Positions 59,061 to 64,000 of a stretch of 64,000 nt of DNA are shown here, piece after piece. The DNA is from UBA3102 sp964413055 (GTDB taxonomy: Bacteria > Bacillota > Desulfotomaculia > Desulfotomaculales > Pelotomaculaceae): NCBI GenBank assembly GCA_964413055.1, contig CAYPRB010000001.1:62001-126000 (forward strand), read 5' to 3'. How positions within the stretch are numbered: position 1 is the first letter of the stretch; each line of letters starts with the position of its first letter. The notes beneath the pieces were generated by a model. It was not told the origin of the DNA. It did no database searches and worked only from the letters and a program-made list of their open reading frames with translations. Made by a program: the position numbers and the translations under genes.

Positions 59061-59084
59061 TATTAATCCAAAGGGGTGAGTTGC

Positions 59085-59834
59085 TTGGATATCAATGTCG
59101 ATATGGGGGAAAGCTTCGGCAGATATAAGCTGGGAAACGACGAAGAAGTGATGAAATATATCACCTCGGCCAATATCGCCTGCGGTTTTCACGCCGGTGA
59201 CCCGGTGGTAATGGACGAAACCGTCCGGCTGGCCAAAAAATATGGGGTGGCGGTCGGTGCCCATACCGGGCTTCCGGACCGGCAGGGTTTTGGAAGGCGG
59301 AAAATGGAGCTGACCCCAGAAGAATTAAAAACTGATACCTGGTATCAGTTAGGGGCGTTGGAAGCTTTTTTAAAGGTCCACGGCATGAAAATGCAGCACG
59401 TGAAACCGCACGGAATTCTTTACCGCATGGTTTCGGAGGATGAAAATTACGTTGTTGCGTTTCTGGATGCGGTTACGTCATACGATCCCGGACTCTACAT
59501 CATGGCCCCGAGAGGTACGTTGATCTGGGAACGGGGGCTCAAGGCCGGCTTGAAAATGGCGGCCGAAGTCCTGGTGGACCTCAGTTATGACGACCAGGGG
59601 AACTGGGTATTGGAGCGCACCAAAAAAGCCCGGTCGCCGGAAGAAGTTGCCGGGCGGGCGGTAATGGTGGCGCGGGACAAACTGATCCCCACCGTCAGCG
59701 GGAAGAAGATCAGCGCCGAGGCGGACACAATCTGCTGCCACGGGGATTCCCCCAATGCCGCGGAAGTGGTTAAAACCATCAAAACAGAATTTGAAAAACT
59801 GGGTATCCCTTTGCAAAAGCTCAGTGTTTCTTGA
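59085..59834 (+). CDS. pxpA: LamB/YcsF-family protein (PxpA-like)
   Basis: 249-aa YcsF/PxpA protein. DINVDMGESFGRYKLGNDEEVMKYITSANIACGFHAGDPVVM, VGAHTGLPDRQGFGRR, VKPHGILYRMV and CCHGDSPNAAEVV are the family blocks, including the metal-type Asp and His residues. PxpA is the subunit that with PxpB and PxpC opens 5-oxoproline using ATP. Here, however, the partners are of urea-carboxylase type and biotin genes follow, so a different amide may be the substrate. TTG 59085 is preferred (AAAGGGGTGA upstream); the codon at 59076 is too close. Confidence 0.88.
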   Translation: MDINVDMGESFGRYKLGNDEEVMKYITSANIACGFHAGDPVVMDETVRLAKKYGVAVGAHTGLPDRQGFGRRKMELTPEELKTDTWYQLGALEAFLKVHGMKMQHVKPHGILYRMVSEDENYVVAFLDAVTSYDPGLYIMAPRGTLIWERGLKAGLKMAAEVLVDLSYDDQGNWVLERTKKARSPEEVAGRAVMVARDKLIPTVSGKKISAEADTICCHGDSPNAAEVVKTIKTEFEKLGIPLQKLSVS

Positions 59835-59862
59835 AAAATAAGCAAGAAAAGGAGGAACCTTT

Positions 59863-60081
59863 ATGGAAGTAACTATTAAAGCGCACATGCCGGGCCTGGT
59901 GGCGCGGGTAGTGGTTAATGAAGGGGACCGGGTCGAAGCCGGACAGGAAGTGGCGGTAATCAACTGTATGAAGAATGAACTTTCCGTATTGTCTGAATCC
60001 AAAGGAATAGTCAAGAAAATCCTGGTGCAGGAATGGGATGAAATGGAAGTAGGAAGTCCCATGGTCATTTTGGAAGCATAG
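59863..60081 (+). CDS. Biotin/lipoyl carrier domain protein (BCCP-like)
   Basis: 72-aa single biotinyl domain. MPGLVARVVVNEGDRVEAGQEVAVINCMKNEL, with the predicted biotinyl Lys37 in CMKN where AMKM is usual; then GIVKKILVQEWDEMEVGSPMVILEA. The lack of an extended N-terminal region separates it from fatty-acid AccB. AAGGAGG lies 7 nt before ATG 59863. Between pxpA-like and biotin carboxylase genes, it is the carrier of a dedicated carboxylase. Confidence 0.87.
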   Translation: MEVTIKAHMPGLVARVVVNEGDRVEAGQEVAVINCMKNELSVLSESKGIVKKILVQEWDEMEVGSPMVILEA

Positions 60082-60101
60082 ATAAGAAGGAAGATGGAAT
60101 A

Positions 60102-61487
60102 GTGATAAAAAAACTGCTTATAGCAAACAGAGGGGAAATTGTCCCCAGAGTAATGAGAGCCTGCCGGGACCTGGACATTAAAACGGTTACGGTTTATTCC
60201 GACGCCGACAAGGACATGTTTTACCTGCAGGAGGCGGACGAGACCTACAATATCGGTCCGGCCAATCCCATTAAAAGTTACCTGAACATTGAGGCTCTGG
60301 TCGAGGTTATAAAAACGTCCGGAGTCGATGCCGTACACCCGGGTTACGGATTTCTCTCGGAGAATGCATCCTTCGCCGGGGCAGTCGCCGTAAACGGAGC
60401 GGTATGGGTCGGCCCGGCGCCGGCGATATTAAAAGCCATTGACTCCAAGTGTTACTGCCGGAAGATTGCCAACGATGCCGGAGTCCCGGTGGTGCCCGGA
60501 ACCATAGATAAAATTAATGATGTGGCCGAAATTTACCGGTTTGCTTCTGAACACGGATATCCCATAGTGCTCAAGCTGGACAAAGGGGGCGGCGGAAAAG
60601 GAATCGAGCTGGTGGAAGAAGAAGCACAGGTTAAAGACGCTTATGAGAGGCTTGCGCGCATCGGCAAGATCTCCTTCGGCCACCCGGAATGCTACGTGGA
60701 AAAGGAAATACGAAAACCGAGACATATCGAAATCCAATTTTTGACCGACCAATTCGGCAACTGTATTTGTTTGGGTGAAAGAGAGTGCTCGATCCAGAGA
60801 CGCTACCAAAAGATCATCGAAGAATCACCTTCCCCGGTGGTTTCTGAAGCGGAAAGAGCGGTGCTTTTTGATTATACTTCCCGGTTGGCGCTGGCGATGG
60901 GATACCGGGGTGCCGGCACCATGGAGTATCTGAGGTCTGAAGACGGTAAGTTTTATTTTATGGAAATCAATGCCAGGCTGCAGGTGGAGCATCCGGTGAC
61001 GGAATTTTTGACGGGGATCGATATCGTGAAAAAGCAGTTGACCATTGCTTCCGGGGAGCGATTGGGAATTACCCAGGAAGAGATAGATTTCCGGGGTCAT
61101 GCCATTGAAGCGAGGGTTTATGCGGAAGACCCGGTGACCTTCCATCCGTCGCCGGGAACGATAACGAAGGTTGATTTTCCTGTTACCGACAGTAATTTTC
61201 TCAGGATTGACCACGCCGTGGAAGAGGGGGGCAAGGTTCCGCCTTATTACGATCCCTTACTGGCAAAAGTCATCGCCTGGGGACCGGACCGCCCGGAAGC
61301 GGTGGAGCGGTTGAAAAATGCCCTGAGTGATTTTGACATCGAGGGCATCAAAACCACCATTCCGGTTAATCTGCTGATCCTCAGCAGTAGTGATTTTATT
61401 GCCGGCTGTTTGGATACCGGATTTATAGAAGCCCTTTATTTAAAAGATAAAGAAGCATCCGTGAAACCATTATGGCCGTGTATGTAG
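60102..61487 (+). CDS. Biotin carboxylase
   Basis: 461-aa ATP-grasp enzyme that carboxylates biotin on the carrier. IKKLLIANRGEIVPRVMRACRDL, DAVHPGYGFLSENASFA, LDKGGGGKGIELVEEE (ATP-grasp glycine loop; KASAGGGG in usual AccC), GERECSIQRRYQKIIEESPSP, FMEINARLQVEHPVTE and a C-terminal domain with EARVYAEDPVTFHPSPGTI. All catalytic blocks are present, so it should be active. Start GTG 60102 with GAAGGAAG upstream. Next to BCCP and CT genes, it belongs to this specialised carboxylase rather than to fatty-acid synthesis. Followed by a terminator. Confidence 0.92.
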   Translation: MIKKLLIANRGEIVPRVMRACRDLDIKTVTVYSDADKDMFYLQEADETYNIGPANPIKSYLNIEALVEVIKTSGVDAVHPGYGFLSENASFAGAVAVNGAVWVGPAPAILKAIDSKCYCRKIANDAGVPVVPGTIDKINDVAEIYRFASEHGYPIVLKLDKGGGGKGIELVEEEAQVKDAYERLARIGKISFGHPECYVEKEIRKPRHIEIQFLTDQFGNCICLGERECSIQRRYQKIIEESPSPVVSEAERAVLFDYTSRLALAMGYRGAGTMEYLRSEDGKFYFMEINARLQVEHPVTEFLTGIDIVKKQLTIASGERLGITQEEIDFRGHAIEARVYAEDPVTFHPSPGTITKVDFPVTDSNFLRIDHAVEEGGKVPPYYDPLLAKVIAWGPDRPEAVERLKNALSDFDIEGIKTTIPVNLLILSSSDFIAGCLDTGFIEALYLKDKEASVKPLWPCM

Positions 61488-61517
61488 CACATGTCATTTT
61501 GAGCAACCTTTAAAAAT

Positions 61518-61566
61518 AAGACCTCATTTTATAACCTTTAAGATATTAAATGAGGTCTTATTTTTA
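61518..61566 (+). terminator. Terminator of the carboxylase operon
   Basis: 12-bp arms AAGACCTCATTT (61518-61529) and AAATGAGGTCTT (61548-61559), followed by ATTTTTAT. Confidence 0.85.
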
Positions 61567-61645
61567 TAAAAAATATGACTTATCCGGCAGATTTTATGTT
61601 ATTATATTTTAATGTTATTTTTTAAATAGAGGGTGGGATTACTTT

Positions 61646-63385
61646 TTGTTCAAGAAATTATTTGACCTGTTACCTGTGGGAATAATCGTATATGATCAAA
61701 ACAACATCATCATTCATACCAATAATTGTGCCGACCGGATTACCAACGGAGATTATGCGGTGGCCCATTACCTTCATAATAACAAGCCTGGGGTGAAGCA
61801 TTGGGACGGTTCTCATGCGTCGTCACCCGAGCTCTTTAAATTAGTGGTTAACGAAAAAACGGTGGTTGCGGGTTGTATTAAATATACTAATGAAATCATC
61901 GGTGCCATGGTGTTTTTAATCGATATTACGGGGTGGCGGTTTTATTGGGACGAAGTCAAAGAGCAGCAGGAATTAATCCGGGAATTGGATGACACGTTCA
62001 ATTCTTCTTATGATGAAATCCTGGTAATTGACGGTAGCGGTGTGATCAAACGGGTTAATAAAGCCGGAGAAACCAATTACGGAGTGCCCGTCAGCGATTT
62101 AACCGGTAAAAGCATTTTTGAACTGGAAAAAGAAGGTTTCTTCAGCCCCTCGGTGTCCCGGATGGTGTTTGAGGAAAAAAAGCGCGTTACCGTAACCCAA
62201 AAAACTAAAAACGGTAAAAATTTAATAGTTACCGGAAACCCTATTTTTGACGAGCACGGCGGGATTGTACGCGTGGTGGTTAATTCCCGGGATGTTTCCG
62301 AATTGTTGAATTTACGAAAACAGCTCGCAGATACCGAACAATTGGCCGAGAGCTACCGCCGGCAGTTGTTAAAGTTAAACCGGGAGAAAGTGGGTGACCG
62401 TTTGATTGCCCGGAGCGCCCAGATGAAACGTGTATTGGAAATGGTTGACAAGGTGGCGCAGGTGGACTCAACGGTTTTGATTATGGGCGAGCCGGGCGTG
62501 GGCAAAGGGGTGATCTCTTCCCGCCTGCATAAATTGAGCAAACGTTCCGGCGGACAGTTCATCACCGTTAACTGCGGAGCTATTCCCGAACACCTTCTGG
62601 AAGCTGAATTGTTCGGTTGTGAAGGCGGGGCTTTTACCGGTGCCGGCAAGAGAGACAAAAAAGGCCTCTTGGAACTTGCCGACGGCGGTACGGCTTTTCT
62701 CAGTGATATCACCGAACTTCCCTTAAACCTGCAGGTGAAGCTGCTGCGGGTAATCCAGGAGCAAAAGTTGACGCGCATAGGCGGGAGCAAACCTGTCAAT
62801 GTGGATATTCGTTTTGTAGCAGCCACCAACCGGGATATTCAAAGCCTGGTGGAGCAGGGGCGGTTCAGGGAGGATTTTTATTACCGGTTGAACGTAATCC
62901 CGATTATTATCCCGCCGCTGCGTTACCGGCAGGAGGATATTCCCGCCCTGACCGCATATTTTATGGAAAAGTTAAACCTGAAATACGGGACCAATAAAAA
63001 ATTCTCACGGGAAGCCATAGAAGTGCTGCAGAATTATAACTGGCCCGGAAACGTTTCGGAGCTGGAAAACCTGGTGGAAAGGCTGCAGGTTACCAGGGAA
63101 GGTGATGAAATCCTGGTAAAGCACCTTCCGGAATATATCTTTGAAAGTGAAAGCCGTTTTCCGAACCGGATTTATGTGCTGGATATCTGTCCCTTGAAAG
63201 AGGCCGTGGAAGAATTGGAAAAACAACTGGTTGCCATCGCCTACAATCGTTTGCAAAACACTTATAAGGTAGCCGAAGCGCTGGCGATAAACCAATCGAC
63301 CGTGGTGCGAAAAATACAAAAATATAAAATATTGCCTTTCCGGGAACGGAAAGGTGTCAAACGGAAAAAAAACAAAGTCGATTAA
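61646..63385 (+). CDS. Sigma-54-dependent transcriptional activator with PAS sensor
   Basis: 579-aa enhancer-binding protein. Residues 1-95 form a PAS-like sensor, and residues 110-220 a second PAS (EILVIDGSGVIKRVNKAGETNYGVPVSDLTGKSIFELE). A coiled linker (LRKQLADTEQLAESYRRQLLKL) precedes the AAA+ domain: Walker A GEPGVGKG (about 280), GAFTGA loop contacting sigma-54 (about 329), Walker B-like GGTAFLSDI, and RFREDFYYRLNVIPI. The C-terminal Fis-type HTH is VAEALAINQSTVVRKIQKY (about 543-561). Start TTG 61646 after GAGGGTGGG. It resembles RocR/PrdR-like regulators of clostridial amino-acid use. Placement after the carboxylase operon suggests it controls it, but no -24/-12 promoter was found ahead of that operon. 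Confidence 0.92.
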   Translation: MFKKLFDLLPVGIIVYDQNNIIIHTNNCADRITNGDYAVAHYLHNNKPGVKHWDGSHASSPELFKLVVNEKTVVAGCIKYTNEIIGAMVFLIDITGWRFYWDEVKEQQELIRELDDTFNSSYDEILVIDGSGVIKRVNKAGETNYGVPVSDLTGKSIFELEKEGFFSPSVSRMVFEEKKRVTVTQKTKNGKNLIVTGNPIFDEHGGIVRVVVNSRDVSELLNLRKQLADTEQLAESYRRQLLKLNREKVGDRLIARSAQMKRVLEMVDKVAQVDSTVLIMGEPGVGKGVISSRLHKLSKRSGGQFITVNCGAIPEHLLEAELFGCEGGAFTGAGKRDKKGLLELADGGTAFLSDITELPLNLQVKLLRVIQEQKLTRIGGSKPVNVDIRFVAATNRDIQSLVEQGRFREDFYYRLNVIPIIIPPLRYRQEDIPALTAYFMEKLNLKYGTNKKFSREAIEVLQNYNWPGNVSELENLVERLQVTREGDEILVKHLPEYIFESESRFPNRIYVLDICPLKEAVEELEKQLVAIAYNRLQNTYKVAEALAINQSTVVRKIQKYKILPFRERKGVKRKKNKVD

Positions 63386-64000
63386 CGGTTGGATTTTACC
63401 GGCAGGGTAAAAACGGCGCCGCAAGGACAGAAATGGAAACGTTGCCCGAAAATACCCGCCAGGCGGGATATTAACGGCAGTCCCGTGCAGTGATTCGGGG
63501 CCAGGAACTGCAGGTCAAGTCCGCGCAGATAGTCAATAGCGGCTTCCTGCTGGTGGGCCGGTGCGGGTCCCAGGTGGGTGCCGCCAATGATTCCGTAAAT
63601 GCGGTTGACCCCGGTAACTTTCCTGGCTTGTTCCACAATATTGACCAGGCCGGCGTGGGCGCAGCCCAGGATAATGAACAGTCCGGCAGGGGTGACGAAA
63701 TATAAGCTGATGTCATCGTAAAACGGGTCGGGAATTATTTTTTTGTCCTTTTCCAGGCAGAATAAACTGCCGGGTGTGATTTCAAAAGTGGTTTTTCTGG
63801 ATATTTCCCCGCTGAAAAACAAACCGGGTATGATTTCACGGGTTTCGCGGGTGAAGATAAAGTCAGCGCCAAGGTTTTCCAAGGCGTCTTGTTTGAAGGG
63901 TATGCCGATGTAAACAGGGTTTTCCGGTGTTTTATAATGCCGTGCAAATATGCCGGGGTGGGCGTAAACCGGCAGCCTTCCCCGGTGCTGTAGAAATGCC
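63382..64000 (-). CDS. MBL-fold metallo-hydrolase (5' part cut by window edge)
   Basis: C-terminal about 205 residues visible; the N-terminal HxHxDH motif lies beyond the window. The frame continues past 63882 to the edge (HRGRLPVYAHPGIFARHYKTPEN...), so TTG at 63882 is not the start. ILGCAHAGLVNIVEQARKVTG (metal His region), IIGGTHLGPA and NHCTGLPLISRLAGIFGQRFHFCPCG resemble the RFA-P-synthase/tRNase-Z-like hydrolases annotated as 7,8-dihydropterin-6-methyl-4-aminobenzene-phosphate synthase. Convergent with the sigma-54 regulator, and the stop codons overlap by 4 nt. Confidence 0.8.
   Translation of the reverse strand, partial: AFLQHRGRLPVYAHPGIFARHYKTPENPVYIGIPFKQDALENLGADFIFTRETREIIPGLFFSGEISRKTTFEITPGSLFCLEKDKKIIPDPFYDDISLYFVTPAGLFIILGCAHAGLVNIVEQARKVTGVNRIYGIIGGTHLGPAPAHQQEAAIDYLRGLDLQFLAPNHCTGLPLISRLAGIFGQRFHFCPCGAVFTLPVKSNR

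Noticed and set aside
60102..61487. Calling this gene accC of fatty-acid synthesis
   Set aside because: No accA/accD or fab genes nearby, and the partner carrier lacks the AccB N-terminal region; the neighbours are urea-carboxylase-type CT subunits.
63382..63882. Complete 166-aa protein starting at TTG 63882
   Set aside because: The frame continues upstream to the window edge with a family-typical sequence, so the gene is truncated rather than short.
1..64000. CRISPR arrays, tRNA/rRNA genes, insertion sequences, prophage genes
   Set aside because: No regularly spaced repeats, no cloverleaf-type sequences, no transposase, integrase or phage proteins were found on either strand.

Overview
The window looks like the chromosome of a strictly anaerobic, Gram-positive clostridial bacterium, most like the Desulfotomaculum/Pelotomaculum (Peptococcaceae) group. 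The evidence is consistent Shine-Dalgarno starts (AGGAGG/GGGAGG type), a T-box leader, TPP and Moco riboswitches, flagellar YlqG/YlqH-like genes, a selenocysteine formate dehydrogenase, a tungsten-type aldehyde:ferredoxin oxidoreductase (AOR), a K+-type membrane pyrophosphatase and sigma-54 regulation. The taxonomic placement is inference. No rRNA, tRNA, CRISPR array, insertion sequence or prophage was seen. One 100-N assembly gap (14156-14255) interrupts a gene.

Layout. 1-10 kb (minus): the end of an amino-acid permease, then a tight four-gene operon malQ-treZ-GH57-treY for making trehalose from alpha-glucan. 10-13 kb: galE, an ORF-poor stretch with several terminator-like hairpins and a well-formed sigma-54 promoter with no gene behind it, and a nitronate monooxygenase-like flavoprotein. 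13-15 kb: a large FAD/NAD(P)/Fe-S oxidoreductase broken by the gap. 16-21 kb: a complete branched-chain-type amino-acid ABC transporter (liv I). 21-26 kb: YlqH/YlqG-like genes, a LysE exporter, an AmmeMemoRadiSam pair and a DUF3794-like gene. 26-33 kb: a formate dehydrogenase region with two Moco/Tuco-type riboswitches, each with its own terminator, ahead of fdhD and a Sec-containing fdhA. It also holds a remnant of a molybdopterin-binding gene, moeA, fdhE and a molbindin. 33-37 kb: a TPP riboswitch with a thiamine-precursor ABC transporter (thiXYZ) and thiamine pyrophosphokinase. 37-44 kb: a sirtuin, hppA, a YkgJ-type protein, an unknown 432-aa protein and a GT2 glycosyltransferase. 44-51 kb: a T-box leader with a duplicated 3' half driving liv II and a phenylacetate-CoA ligase gene. 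51-55 kb: polysaccharide deacetylase, nitroreductase and a GABA-type aminotransferase. 55-63 kb: AOR, then a six-gene run of two carboxyltransferase subunits, a LamB/YcsF protein, a biotin carrier, a biotin carboxylase and a sigma-54 activator. The window closes inside an MBL-fold hydrolase gene.

The most interesting region is 55-63 kb. The carboxyltransferase subunits carry the motifs of the urea carboxylase CT domain rather than those usual for KipI/KipA. With separate BC and BCCP genes and the YcsF protein they suggest a fully split, urea-carboxylase-like biotin enzyme of unknown substrate. Second are the T-box partial duplication and the gene-less sigma-54 promoter region with repeated CCUCUCC-plus-terminator modules, which may be small RNAs.
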